A stretch of DNA of 64,000 nucleotides from Oreohelix idahoensis (lineage: Eukaryota; Mollusca; Gastropoda; Stylommatophora; Oreohelicidae). The stretch is from NCBI GenBank assembly GCA_024509875.1, contig JAMPIV010008520.1, positions 121,178 through 185,177 of the forward strand. Reading direction: 5' to 3'. The notes under the pieces were generated by a model. That model saw only the letters and a program-made list of their open reading frames with translations, ran no database searches and was not told the origin of the DNA. Both the position numbers and the translations under genes were made by a program. Shown here piece by piece: positions 21,289-33,953 of this stretch. The first letter of the stretch is position 1. Every line of letters starts with the position of its first letter.

Positions 21289-23898
21289 TCACCAACTATA
21301 TTCTCCGCCTAACGACAATTTTGGTGAAATAATATAATATATGGGGAAATGAATTTTTCTGCACCAGAAATCAATTCGCCCTGCATCATTGCTATAATAT
21401 ATGTGAGTGATCTCTATCCAGGGTCCGTACAATACTTCCCCTTGGAAGGTGTAGGATCGGGTGACTACCAATGTCACCAGTGCCCTTATAATGCTAAATA
21501 AATAGCCATATTGTGAAGCGCGTTGAACCTTTGACCAAGTGCTCAACCGCCCACTCCCCACTGTTCTTATGTTAACATTTTGTTTTGGTTTCCAATCTGG
21601 CGGATTATCTTTAATGCTAATTTGTGCCAGTTCCCGAACTGCGGCATCAAATTGAGCCTGGGATGACTAGTCTTTGTTTAGGGTTTCTCTGTGTGCCATA
21701 CGCAGAGATGCTAATGTAAACTTTTTCGGGGAAGACTGTTTGTAAAAAGGGGCGTTCCTATTCACTTTATCTACCGTTTCCTTTTGATTTTTCCTAGTAG
21801 TTTCAGGCCTACTTTCACCGGAGTACTTGGGTAGGTCCTGTGGATGTTCCCAACGTGTGGGCTTCCCTTTTTTATTTTCAGGCCCTTGTTTTTCTCCACA
21901 CTGCTTTCTTAGCAGGGGAGTATTATTTGTCCACTCTGTGGAATTTTCCTTGCAGCACTGGTCACAGGCCTCAACAAATTTTTCAATGTCTTCAGCTACA
22001 CCTAGCCAGAAATATGCAACAGATGTCCTTTGACGCGTAGTACCCATCTTCTGGTGTCCACCGTCTGGTACAACACGTGCTTGTGCCATCGCTTGTTCCC
22101 TATAACTCTTGGGCAGCACTAGCTGTCCATCCCTTTTGGATCCTGCTCTAGCTTTCCTGTAGAGCAGTCCCCCCTTCATATAGAATTGTCCTTTCTTAGG
22201 ATGTGCATGGCTGTTTGGCAATTTGCCAAAGCAAGGTTTTAATGATTTGTCCTGTGCCTGGGCCTTTTCCATCTCCTTTGGATGAATGTTTGGTGGTGGT
22301 GTTTCCTCCTTTCTAGGGGTCGGCCTGACCTGGAGCGTGGCCATTACCACAGGTTTTACAGGGCTTCCTAGAAAAACATATTTACTTCCTAACACCAGCG
22401 GGTAGTTAGGGTCATCACATACAGCTGCTCTAACCACTCCTTCCACGTACCTTGTCTTAACAGTTATCTCGGCTACGGGAAGTGTCATGGTGACTATTCC
22501 CTTGAATGTCCCTTGTATTTCCACTTTCTCAGTGGTATACTGGTCAGGGTGCACCAGGGTTGCACTCACAACTGAGTCGTATTCCAATCGGGAATCATAA
22601 AGGCACCTTACTCTAGCACCATTACACGTCACCTCTTCACAGATGGGGGGATGTTGAAGATTAATGTGATTCTCTGTCATTTTCTTCCTCCCCTTATCCA
22701 CTGTTATCATGCATGCAGCTTTATATGGAGGAACTTCCCTACCACAGTCAATTGTATTATGATTATTCATCCTACAGATTTTACAATATTTTCCGTCCTG
22801 TCTGAAGGATCTCCTGTCATTGAATTGTGGGTTTCTATCTTTATGTTCAAATCGTTGCCTATCACAGTTGGGTTTACCTCTGGGGTTTTGGTCCCTACTA
22901 TGATTATAATATCTATCTTGGTCTGGAGGGGTTCTATTTTCTACTTGTTTCCTTTTAGCGCCAGCTACTTCTGCCTGGGCTGCCTGATACCTCTCAGCAA
23001 CATTAAGTAACTCACCCAGCCTCTCTGCACCTTGTTCTATGAGAAACTCTCTCAAGTCTGGAGCCATGGACTCTCTCAATTGTTCAATAAGGATCATTTC
23101 TTTAAGATCTTGGGTTTTCCTCAGAGCAGTCCATTTCTCCAAGTAAGTCTCTAAACCTGCAGAGAACTGGTGATAGGTCTCACCCGACAGTAGCTTGGCA
23201 TTTCTAAACTTTTTCCCGTAAAATTCTCCATTCTTTTCATACCTTAGCAAAAGAGCCTGCTTTAACATGTCATAATTGTCTTGGTCATCTTTGCTCATCT
23301 TTGCAAACACTTCACAAGATGTTCCCCTAAGACCCTGGGATAACTTTAAACTCCACCTTTCTTTCTCTAACCCATAAGTGGTGGCTAAAACCTCAAAGCT
23401 GGATAAAAATGATTCAATGTCATCATCCGTCTCAACAAAATGGTCTAAATGGAACCCCATAGCTGAGGTTGAGGCTCCATGACTAGCAGTGGCATCGTAG
23501 GTAGAAGGGCTGTTACCACCTTCAGGAGCATGGCCTTGTAATTCCAACTTCCTTAGTCGTAACTCATGTTCCCTCTGTAACCGCTTATCTTCTTCCCGTT
23601 CGGCCTTTTTCTTTTCTCTTTCCTTTTCTGCAGCCCTGTCTGCAGCCTGTCTTCTTTCCTCTGCCTTCAATTTCTTTTCCTCATATTGGAGCCGCTTTAT
23701 TTCAGCCTCCCGGTCCGCCTCCAATGCCCTAGCCTCTTTGTCAGCCTCAATCTACAGTCTTTTTATTTCTTTATCTTGTTCTAATTTAATAAATTTATAA
23801 CACTCTGATGTCACAGATTGAACCAGAGCTTGCCTCTCCATAGCCATCTCTTTTGCAGCCAGCACAGCAGCAGATCTGAACTTTGCCAAATCTGCCAT
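21289..23898 (-). pseudogene. Gag-protease-integrase remnant of outer element
   Basis: The minus-strand frame starts at ATG 23898 (MADLAKFRSAAVL). It is stopped by TAG at 23752-23754 (codon 49) and again by TAG at 21667-21669, and stays open past that to 21289. Domains in order are as follows. A charged coiled coil (to about 23560). A SCAN-like capsid region (ESMAPDLREFLIEQG, about 23040). A zinc knuckle CKICRMNNHNTIDC. A protease region where the expected DSG/DTG reads DSR (CLYDSRLEYD, about 22590), so it is probably inactive. A 130-residue linker. The integrase zinc domain (GGHQKMG, WLGVAEDIEKFVEACDQC, about 21960-22060) lacks its first histidine. No integrase core and no RT follow. Protease running straight into integrase is shared with the two Gmr1-like elements. 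It may be a deletion product of an integrase-first element. Confidence 0.85.
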
Positions 23899-24226
23899 AA
23901 TATTAATCTTTAAAATGTTCTAATTACAAATTTCAAAACTCTAATTAGCAAGGTACTAACAATGACTAGTTAATGTACTAATTAATTAATTAACTACTGG
24001 CCTTGACAGTTCATCAGCTATTATTTTCCCTTTTAAATATTTTTATTTTATATAAAATAACTTTGGGGACACTAGCGCTACAATATTTTAATTCCTATAC
24101 AAATGACAAGTTCAAATCCCAGAACAGGAGAAACCAATATAAATGATAAGTTTAAATCCCGAATTGAGCTACCCAATATAAATGGTACTAGGAGAAGTTC
24201 AAATCCCGGACAAGCCTACCAATATA
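23899..24226 (-). other. Leader of outer element with three primer-site-like repeats
   Basis: Next to the 5' LTR (at 24227) the plus strand shows three imperfect tandem copies (about 24100-24226) of a unit containing agtt(c/t)aaatccc, 12-20 other bases, and accaata. In minus-strand sense each begins TGG (third is TGGGT) and runs into GGGATTTGAAC or a variant, like the complement of a tRNA CCA end and T arm. The copy nearest the LTR starts five bases from it (complement of 24219-24221) and is the likely primer-binding site. Confidence 0.6.
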
Positions 24227-25867
24227 TGTGGTGGATTTTGATGTTATGAAATGTGGTTGTTATGGTTCACTATTGTTCTGATTGAGGTCAGCTGTGAAGG
24301 TCCCTGATTATAACAATTTATGGGTTGAGTTATCAGGAAACCTTTCTGCTACCACCTTATGATCTCAATCAGACCTATTCTTGACTAGTATGTATGGTAG
24401 CTTCGTCTAATGTCTAGGGTTATGCAAGTGTGGTGGCATGGTAATTTACCACTAACACACACACATATAAACAACTATTAAAGTCTATGATCAAATGAAC
24501 TAACACCTGGGTTAAATTTTGATGTGTAAATATTTTCTATACAATTTTATTGGTCCTGAACCTAGTATTCTTCTGGTCAGGACTTTCCAAATTAAAAGAA
24601 CTCAAGGTATATACATAAAAGCAACTTTTCAACCCAAAGGGACAGTTTGTCCAAACATATACTGTTAAATTATACTAATAGTGTTACTAAATTTCTAATA
24701 TTACTGGTTTCTAACACTGGATGGCGGTTTGGGATTCTTTAATCATCCCCAGTTCTTTAATACACAACTTTCAATGTTTTATGCTTTTGGGGAATATTTT
24801 TATTATGTTACACAAGGGTGCACTAGTCTTTGATGCTGATGAAAAGTCCTGTGCCAGATATATACTTATCTAGCACAATCTTGAACTGTCCGTGTTCTTG
24901 CTGTAAATCGATCACTTTGATACTGGCCAAAAGTAACAGGGAGGATGCTGCAGACTCCTGTCACTACTGACAGGCAACAGACTTCTCAACTTCTGTTGAC
25001 AAACATTTGGCACCGGGCTAGTGCCAGATAAAAACCCCGTAACAATGAAATAATGTCTCCTTGTTGATATCAGACTTAAACTGTTATTTATACAAATTAT
25101 AATACATGAGAAATAAAGATCTGGGTCATATCTAATTGACCACCACAGCGCATCCCTTACAAAGTGTACCAGTGTTGTTCACATGTCTTCCTCTAAAGGC
25201 GGCCCTGCATCTGCAATAATATTATTAATCTTTCTTTTCTTCAATACAATAAGATAGGTGAACTGCGTTCATCTGGCCACCTAAGAAAACATTTTTATTT
25301 CACAAACATGTGCATTTTACAAAGCTGGCAATGTGTTATAGCATAAATCTACCTCTAGGCCCTGCGTATATCAGCTAGGGACCTCATTACTTACAGTCGC
25401 AATAATTTTCATATGGCAGTATCTCTCACTCACATTTTTAAACAAAATATATATGAATAATTTCTGCCTTACCACAAATTCAATGAATACACACAGGAAC
25501 GTTGATTAGCAGACTTCAGATGCACTGCCGGCTGGACTGTGATGCCTATTATTGTTTTAGATATATATTTATTTACTAAGGCAAGTCACACTTCACAGAA
25601 TTTCAAACGTCCTGTTCAAGGAACAGTTTTCTGACAAATGGCGTCGAGACTTTGAATTTTTTTCAATATTATAAAAGGCATTGGCCAATGAGCGAATGAC
25701 TACTTTTGAATTTGAAATTAAAAGCAAAAAACAGACTTGATTTTTGGATTTAACAAGTTTCCTCCTCACTCATTCTTAGATTTCTACTGCTAAAATATAT
25801 TTATTGTTAAGCCATCCCATAATTTCTCTCCCCTTGTTTACCCCTCCTTCAATATAATACATGTACC
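24227..25867 (-). repeat. 5' LTR of outer element, segment 1
   Basis: Matches 18356-19995 of the other LTR nearly base for base. It ends with gtacc (25863-25867), the duplicated target of the Gmr1-like copy 2. The LTR continues at 35105. Confidence 0.93.
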
Positions 25868-27018
25868 TGTTGCTGTCATTTTTGACGGAGTCATCAGTCA
25901 AGTTATTTGCTTATGTTTTTATCATAAGAATAATTGTGTCTTTACCTGCGATGTCAGGTTGATTAGGGGTTGTCTTCCCTTGTTTATTCATTCATTGTGT
26001 TTGACCTTTAGGGTCAAAGGTAGACAGTTCTGGCGTATGCCCATAGGCAGGGTTTTTTAAGCGGGAGTTGAGTTAGACTTCCGGCAAGCCGTGAAGTGTC
26101 CTGGTTTCTGAAGGGACGAGAGTCCATTGTGTTTTTCGGGGAGAATCTTCGAAGTGACTGCGATGGCAGTTTTCCCCAATGAATCTCTGTGCATTAGAAT
26201 GACAGCAGAGTTCCTTGTTATATTCTGTGGATTCGGTTACAGGTAATACCGACTTTTTCCATTACTATGCTTTCGGTGGCAGAACATGTTAGAAGATTGC
26301 CTAGTCTGTGAACTGCAGCTCACCGATCCTCCATTTCAGAACTTATATTTTGTGCTCGAGGTAGCCATCCAAGACTATTAGTCTTTATATTGTCCAGAAA
26401 TCCAGTGACGAAGATATATTGTGGGAACCGCAGATTGGCGGTATTTATGTCTACAATAAGCATTACTGCAGGGTTGATGGTAACCTGCTTATCAGAAGTA
26501 CACAGCTGACGTCAGAACGAGGACTGTGTTTTCGGCTAATGTACTACAGCCTAATACAGTGCAATTGGCGGGGAATGCCAAGTTGCACCTATGTGTCAAA
26601 GTGATTAAGGTATCTGACGCGTTTAGTCAGTGATACCAGGGCGACGCCACGAACTGTCATTATTGAAGAACATTGTATTGACCATGCACGAATATTCAAA
26701 TGTTTACCAGCTTGTTGAATGCCTAATGTATACCTATCGATTTCCGGTCAGCATGACCTTGTTACACTGACTGTTCCTGTTAATACCATGTGTGTTCTCG
26801 TCAATAAATGTTTTGAAACGTGCCTGCAGTGTCCAAGCATCCTTGACTACTGCATGTGAGTGTATGGGTTGCAGGGTCTACATATATACGAGCCTAAACA
26901 CATTCGCGCCTTCATTCGCACCCACACTCAGTTCATCATACGCTCGCACTATACACCTAACAACATGTATACTGTCTTGGGCCAGTGATCACCTCAACAA
27001 GAGAAAAAGACAGTTACA
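25868..27018 (+). repeat. 5' LTR of copy 2
   Basis: 1151 bp. An AATAAA lies at 26803. A 61-codon frame (26419-26604) is identical in the 3' LTR (34505-34690), but LTR identity alone explains that, and no product is proposed. Confidence 0.95.
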
Positions 27019-28534
27019 TTTCTGGTGGACCAGATCTGTGGGTTTAAAAAGAACAGAGCGAGCAATTAACATTATTGGTGACATTAATGGATCCAGAAAT
27101 TTACATTTCTGGGTGACCAGCTGATGGGGCTATATAAATCATCCTATACAGCACTCCAGCCTTAAACAGACACCCCACCAGGCTATTTACAGTTGCTGTT
27201 ACATGTATGATGTCTCCAGTGTTGTCCAGAAATTTACAAGAAGGACAAGTACACATTACATTTCTGATCTGTGGGTCTAAGCTACACACTGGACAGCTGT
27301 AACACACATCGCTAATTCTACACTTGCAAGTTTTGGCTACAACAGGACAGAAATAGGTCATCAACTGTTGACCCAGATAAATAGTGCTAGCATTTATGTT
27401 ATAATGCTGCTTGAACAACAACAGGACAAATACTGAAGTTGGCATCTAGGCGTTTGCTACGTGGACCATAGCTGCATAGAAGGCGAGTCCCTATTGTGAA
27501 CAGTACTGCTGGTTGGTACACGTTTCAGTCAACAACAGACTTTTCTATGTCCGAGCATTCAAGTTACATTGTTCGAGGTCAAGTGTTTGTAAACAGTACG
27601 TGGAAATTGTAAACATTCAATGTGCAAGTCCTAAGTCGAGAAGGTCATAGTAACTTTTGTTCGTGAATACCACTTTATGCTACAGTGGATTTGACATTCA
27701 GTGCGCGCTTGACATTTTGTTTCTGTGTTCGCAAGGAGCAAGAAATTTACTTTAGTTTCAGCTGTGACTGAACTTGTTCTGCAACACATTGAAATACTGA
27801 TTGCTATATATAAGTTTATGTTACTTCTACTGTTTTTGTGTATTTTTCTTGTGTTTTTCTGCGGGTTTTCGGTTGGTGGGTCTTACAGTAAATATGCCAC
27901 TTAATCGAGGGTTACTGTAAGCGTTCTGTAGGGATTGCAATTTTCTTAATTGAAATTTGCTAGCGACTTTTGTTGCTATTTTTTTTTAGCTGTGACGACA
28001 TGAGTTAGTGTTGTTTTCGTTATTTTTCCGTTCTTTGATTTTCGATTAGTTTTGTTTGTATCTGTTCTTCTCTCATTCCTTCCGTTTATTTCTTTACACC
28101 TTTTCGTTTATAACAGTGTTGCCATTTGTCTTGTTTATTTTTCGCGGTTATCATTACACATTTGTGTAACATTTTTTTTACTTTTTGCTGTATTGTTTAT
28201 TTGACTTCCGCGAACGTTTTCGGTCATTGTTCTGTATTGTTGTCTTTGTATTTATGATTGTACTACATTATTGTCATACACAGTCTACATACATACACTT
28301 GGTCAGGTATTATTATTATTGATAAGGTATACTCTTCATATAGAGATTGTTAATAAAATATTATTATATGAGATATTTATACAAGTTCTTGGCCAAAAGA
28401 CTTGTTGTCCACAAAGATTGAGACAAGGTGAAATACATATTCAAGTTCTTTATAAAAAAGACTTGTGCCCACAGTGATTGGGATATAAAGGTAATTTAGT
28501 TAATTTTTTCAGGTTTCTGATCTCATTAGACAGA
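27019..28534 (+). other. Leader of copy 2 with repeated primer-site-like motif
   Basis: A TGGTGGACCAGATCTG motif starts at 27023, four bases past the LTR, and is the candidate primer-binding site. Variants of its surroundings recur: ttacatttctgg(g)tgacc near 27103 and ttacatttctgatctgtgg near 27258. An antisense frame of 114 codons (27101-27445) is unusually rich in CxxC pairs but unassigned. The rest is T-rich noncoding leader, related after about 27840 to that of copy 1. Confidence 0.6.
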
Positions 28535-30101
28535 ATGTCTACATTGGATTTCTTCATCCAGCAAGGGTTAACCCTTGGTAAGTCTGGTAAAGAATTGGAA
28601 GAATATTCATCTGCTCAATTCGCCATTGCATTGAAGTCAGAAGAAAAGAAACAAAAAGAGGAAATTAAATTGAAAGCAGAAGCTGAACAAAGGAGAGCAG
28701 AAGCTGAACTAAAGAAGCTAGATGCTGAGAATAGAAGATTAGAACTTGAAGAGAAAAGGTATCAAAGAGAAGCTGCTGCTGAGGAGAGAAAAGCTCAAGC
28801 TGCTGCTGAGGAGAGAAAAGCTCAAGCTGATGAAAGAAAATTCCAGATGGAAATGGAAGACAAAAAAACTTCAAGCTGCTGCAGAGGAGAGGAAAGCTCA
28901 AGCTGCTGCTGAGGAGAAAAAACTCCAACTTCAAGCTGCTGCTGAGGCTGAAATTAGAAAAATGGAACATGAGGAAAGAAAACAGAAAATGGAACTTGAT
29001 GAAAGACTCGCAACTTTGGAGTTAGAGAAATTGAAATTGGCGAGTCCAGGTGCTCATCAAACAACTTCGAGTACGACAAAGGAGTTTGTAAGTAGGATCA
29101 AACTACCTCATTTCAATCCTTTAAAGGATGACGTAGCAGATTATCTAGATAGATTCCAATTTTTATGCGATACGCATAACATAAAAAAGGAAAAATATGT
29201 TGAACAACTGATGGAATTTTTTACAGGTGACACAGTGACTACTCTTATGACAGTAGACGAACATGACAGGACTAATTATGATGTTGTCAGAGCAGCATTG
29301 CAAAAAAAATACCAACTAAAAGAAGAAGACTATCGTCTTCGTTTTAGGACAATGTTGCCAGAAAATGGAGTAGATTTCTCTGATTTTGTTACAAAAATAC
29401 GTCGTACATTTACACGATGGGTTGAGTTGTCTCAGACTGAGAAAACATATGAAGGTCTAATGGACTTATTATTGCGAGATAAGGTTTTGTCATCTGTTAA
29501 TGATTCTTTTCTTGCATTCCTTCATGAGCGTAAGCCTAAAAACTTAAAAGATATGGAGGAATACTGTTGTCAGTATGCCACCGCGCATCCCCATGCTACA
29601 GTTAGCAATTCTAAAGTGAAAGAAGGGTTGCCAGCTGCTTCGGTAACACCATATGGCCATAATTTCAAAAAAAAAAAAATTCAGGGTGCTCAACAAAACT
29701 GGAATAGGGGAAGTAATCAGAATTACACTCAGAAGCGGAGTAATCCAACACATGATGGTTCTTCGTCTATGAATTGGAGACAAGATGGTAGTTCTCGTAA
29801 TTTTAGTGGTAATAATTTGAGACACTTTCGCAAAGGCTATCCAAATAATAACTATTCGAACTTTCGAGGTAATCATTCTCGACGTCAAGATTATGACGAT
29901 GGTGAATTTAGAAACCGGGATTCAAACCGGAATGATGATTACAATAGGCAATATGATAACAATTACAGGGGAAATGATAGTCGAAATAATTACAGGGGAA
30001 ATGATAATCGAGGCAGACCTAGATTTAACAAAAAAAAAAAAGACCTTTCCAACAGGCAAACTCTGCACAACAAGAGTTTGATGGAGCCTGTAATACAGTA
30101 A
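28535..30101 (+). pseudogene. gag: Gag-like protein, Gmr1-like copy 2, frameshifted
   Basis: ATG 28535 (MSTLDFFIQQG) matches the start of copy 1. The frame is broken in a run of seven A at about 28862-28869 and continues one frame over to 30101. The coiled coil holds tandem AAAEERKAQ units. The capsid-like core (YLDRFQFLCD, LLLRDKV, HERKPKN) and the N/R/G-rich tail (NYRGND repeats) follow copy 1 closely. A run of 12 A (30030-30041) near the end is a second place where frames exchange: sequence homologous to the copy 1 gag end lies after it in the pol frame. Both changes are in homopolymers and could be real or assembly artefacts. Confidence 0.88.
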
Positions 30102-33100
30102 ATGATAGTGGTAACTCTAGGGCTATCACTGGTTGTGCTTTCGATTTTGGGAGAGCAAATGAATGCCCCCAATGCTTAACATCGTTCGACTCATCGACTG
30201 TATCTACTCTAAGTTGTTGTCACCCTCTTCCTGCTCTACCTGCTACAGTTGCGCATGATGGGAGAGGATCTCTCATCTTACATAAAGGTCTAATAAATGA
30301 TAGGCTAGTCTCAGTACTTTTCGATTCGGGATGTACTACCGTCGGGGTTAGGGAGTCTCTGATAGATCCTTGCTGTGCCACTGGAAAAACAATCGAATGT
30401 GTTACATTTGGTGGTATTATGGAAAGTTATCCTACTGCTATTATTAGGATTGACACTCCCTTCTTCACAGGAGATGTCCATGCATGTCTTCTTCCTAATC
30501 CTATTGCGGATCTTATAATCGGTCATATTCATGGGGTTAAGGAATGCACCCCGCAACAAATTTCTAGTTGGGAAGAACGAAACATTCAAGCGGTTAATGC
30601 AGTGGTGACAAGAGCTCAAGCTCTTAATCCCCCAACTTCATCGGATAATAGTAATGAAGTTGATAGCCAAGACGAGCACTTGGTGATTTCCCATGACTCG
30701 TTTGTTAAACGTCAAGAAGAGGATCCTTCTTTGAAGAAATTCTTCCTTCTTGCAAAGAAAGGGGATCCCAATCAAAATACTAATCACAAATCGTATATTA
30801 CTATGAAGAATGGTATATTGGTACGGATGGTACAACACTCGGACAAGTCTATGCACTCGCAAATTCTTGTGCCTAAGTGTATGAGAGCCTTAATTCTTCA
30901 GCATGCACACGATTCTCAGTGTGCTGGACACATGGGGTTTTCCAGAACTAAAACTAGAGTCCTTGCGTCCTTCTTTTATCCATTCGTGAATAAAGACATC
31001 CGAATTTATTGCCGATCTTGCAAAATTTGTCAAGAGGTCAAGTCTAGAGGTCCGAGACATGCTGCTCCTATTCAGGCTGCAGATATTCCGATTCGGCCGT
31101 TTCAGAAAATGGCTATAGACATCATTGGTCCGTTCAAGATTAAGTCAGCCAGAGGACACCAATTTATCCTCACTTGCGTGGACATATGCACGCGTTGGCC
31201 AGAGGCTATTCCTCTGAAGAGCATATCAACTGTCGATATCGCTGATGCTCTTTGGCTCATATTTTCTCGTCTGGGATTCCCCGGAGAAATACTGTCGGAC
31301 CACGGCACTCAGTTAATTTCGGACGTTATGTCTCAGGTAATGGCTACGCTGGACATTAAAAGGTCTCTCAGTAGTATTTATCATCCAATGTCCAATGGAT
31401 TGGTAGAACGTCTTAACAGGACACTAAAGAACTTACTTGGCAAGATAACGGAGGATCATCCTGAAGATTGGGACAGGGTTTTACCTGCAGCTCTCTTTGC
31501 CTATAGAGAGGTTCCCAACGAGCATACAGGGTTTTCTCCTTTCGAACTTGTCTTTGGCGCGCAACCGCGCGGTCCGATGTCCTTGTTACACGATTTGATA
31601 ACTTCTGATAATATTGACGATGATACACAATCGTCATATGAATATGTTATAGCTCTTAGAGAAAAGATTATCGAATCGTGCATGTTAGCAACTTCATCTT
31701 CCGAATTTGCAAAAGAAAAAGCTAGGCGATTTGCTAACAAGAAAAGACGCCTACGTCAACTTTGTCCTGGAGACAAAGCATATGTCTTACTTCCCTCAAG
31801 AGAGAATAGACTTCTCATTTCATGAAAAGGTCCATACACTATAGTCTCCAAAATTTCCGATGTCGACTATATTGTCGATGTGGATGGAAGGCATAAAACC
31901 TTCCATATAAATATGCTAACAGAGTTTATTGAACGTCCAGACTATTTGCAGCCTATTTTCCAGGCGACGGATGACTCTCCAGTCCAACATGGTCACATCT
32001 CATCCCTGTCCGTTATACAGGATGAGGAAACTATTTTTTCTGACGTTAACTTACCTCTTCCTGCGATTCCACTTACTTCTACGGAATCATGGAAAAACGT
32101 TACCGTCTCTTCGAACTTGTCTTTTGAGGAGCAACGTCAAGTATCCTCTACGCTACAATCATATCAGGATGTCCTTACCAACATTCCTGGACACACAGAT
32201 GTCATAGAACATGACATCATACTTACTGATCGTAATCCGATCAGAGTAAGACCATACCCAATACCTATTCATTTTCAAGCACAAGTCGAGAAAGAATTGG
32301 ATGAAATGATTCAACTGCAAATAATTGAACCATCCACTTCAGCTTATTCTTCGTCGATAGTTATTGTTCGAAAGAAAGACAATAACATACGTCTTTGCGT
32401 TGACTATCGCAAATTAAATCAAGTTACGAAGTTCGATGCGGAACCTATGCCGTTATTAGATGATCTACTTATTAGACTTTCTAAAGCTAAATTCTTTACT
32501 AAACTAGACTTGTCGAAAGGTTATTGGCAAGTCCCACTGACGGAACACGCCAAACCTCTCACTGCTTTTTCGACACCTAGGGGTCTGTTTCAATGGAATT
32601 TTATGCCTTTCGGGCTTATGAACGCCCCAGCGACTTTCGTGCGCATGATGCGACGATTTCTATCAGATCGTGCAGATGTCATCGCATATTTAGACGACAT
32701 CTGTCTTTTCAGCGATACTTGGGAAGAACACTATTTGGGTCTAAAGGAATTGCTATCTACTCTACGTGAGCATAGTTTGACTGCAAAACCCTCTAAAGCT
32801 TTTGTTGGGTTTAGTGAAATTTCCTTCCTAGGTCATCGAGTTGGTCATGGTCTGTTGAAGACAGAGGACCAAAACATTTCGAAGATATTAAATATCTCGG
32901 TTCCGAAGACAAAAAAGCAAGTGCGTAGTCTCTTGGGATTGATACAATTCTATGGAAGATTCATTGAGAATCTGTCCTCCATTATGGCACCACTTTCATC
33001 GTTATTGAAAAAAGGTTCTTCTAATATGGTGCGTTGGTCCCAGGAATGCCAATCTTCATTGGATCAGGTTAAGAATTTGTTCTCATCTCATCCTATCTTA

Positions 33101-33502
33101 AGACTACCAACGATCGATAAGACTTTTGTTCTTCGTAGTGATGCCTCTTCCACTGGGATTGGAGCGGCACTAATGCAGGAATATTCAGGAACTCTGCATC
33201 CTGTAATGTATATTTCTAGGAAGCTAAATGCGGCAGAAAGGAATTACTCGGTTTTAGATCGTGAATTGTTGGCTATGGTTTGGTCCATTCTTAAGCTACA
33301 AAGGTTCCTTCTGGGCGCGCATTTCTTTATGGAAACCGACCAAAAAGCTCTTATGGCTATGCAAAGTAAGGATTTGAAGAGCTCGAGATCTACTCGTTAA
33401 GCTATTGCTCTTCAGCCTTTCCATTTCACGGTGCGAGCTATCCGTGGTTCGGATAATGTGATGGCGGACATATTGTCCAGATGCCCACATGATTCCAGTT
33501 AA
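30042..33502 (+). pseudogene. pol: Pol polyprotein PR-IN-RT-RH, Gmr1-like copy 2
   Basis: One frame, interrupted by TGA at 31823-31825 (a tryptophan codon in copy 1, inside the GPY module) and TAA at 33398-33400 (tyrosine in copy 1, late RNase H), ending at TAA 33500-33502. Protease: FDSGC near 30320. Integrase zinc domain: HAHDSQCAGH and CRSCKICQ (about 30900-31030). Integrase core: IDIIGPF, SDHGTQL, and NGLVERLNR with DD35E spacing. RT: MPFGLMNAPATF and YLDDI. RNase H: LRSDASSTGIGAAL. The frame is open upstream through a gag-like FDFGRAN stretch back to the A run at 30041, so in this copy the pol frame is continuous with the gag end. Confidence 0.93.
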
Positions 33503-33953
33503 ATCTTGTGTCCTAGTTTTTCCTGATACACTTTCAGACTTTTGTCTATTCTTAATATCCTAATGTATTGTAATACAAATGTATTTGGATGATGTTTAGA
33601 TAATTTAACAAATTTCATTTTGTCCATCCATCAGTGATATGTTGCTAATATAGCATTGTAATTCATGACATTTGTATATTGCTATAATTATAGTATTTAG
33701 TAATGTTTGATATATGATTGGTATTGCCATCAACTTAGTTTTCTTTAATGGTACCCCCTTAGTTTGTTTGGCTTAAAGGAAATAATTTCTCCTATGTTGG
33801 GAGATGATTTGTTTCCTCTTCAGACGCTTTGTTTATGCGTCTATTGTACCTGATATTAGATTCATTTTTTCATGAGCACATAAGTGATACTTGTGCAATC
33901 TTGCTCATGGACATAAAAAAAAAAAAAAAATTTACAGGGGAGTTGTAGTAATA
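33503..33953 (+). other. 3' untranslated region with polypurine tract, copy 2
   Basis: AT-rich, no frame. A run of 15 or so A residues is followed by tttacaggggagttgtag (about 33931-33948), the likely plus-strand primer tract, and the LTR TG at 33954. Confidence 0.7.

Noticed and set aside
26419..26604. 61-codon frame identical in both LTRs of copy 2
   Set aside because: Identity follows from LTR identity. No motif, and no evidence of translation.
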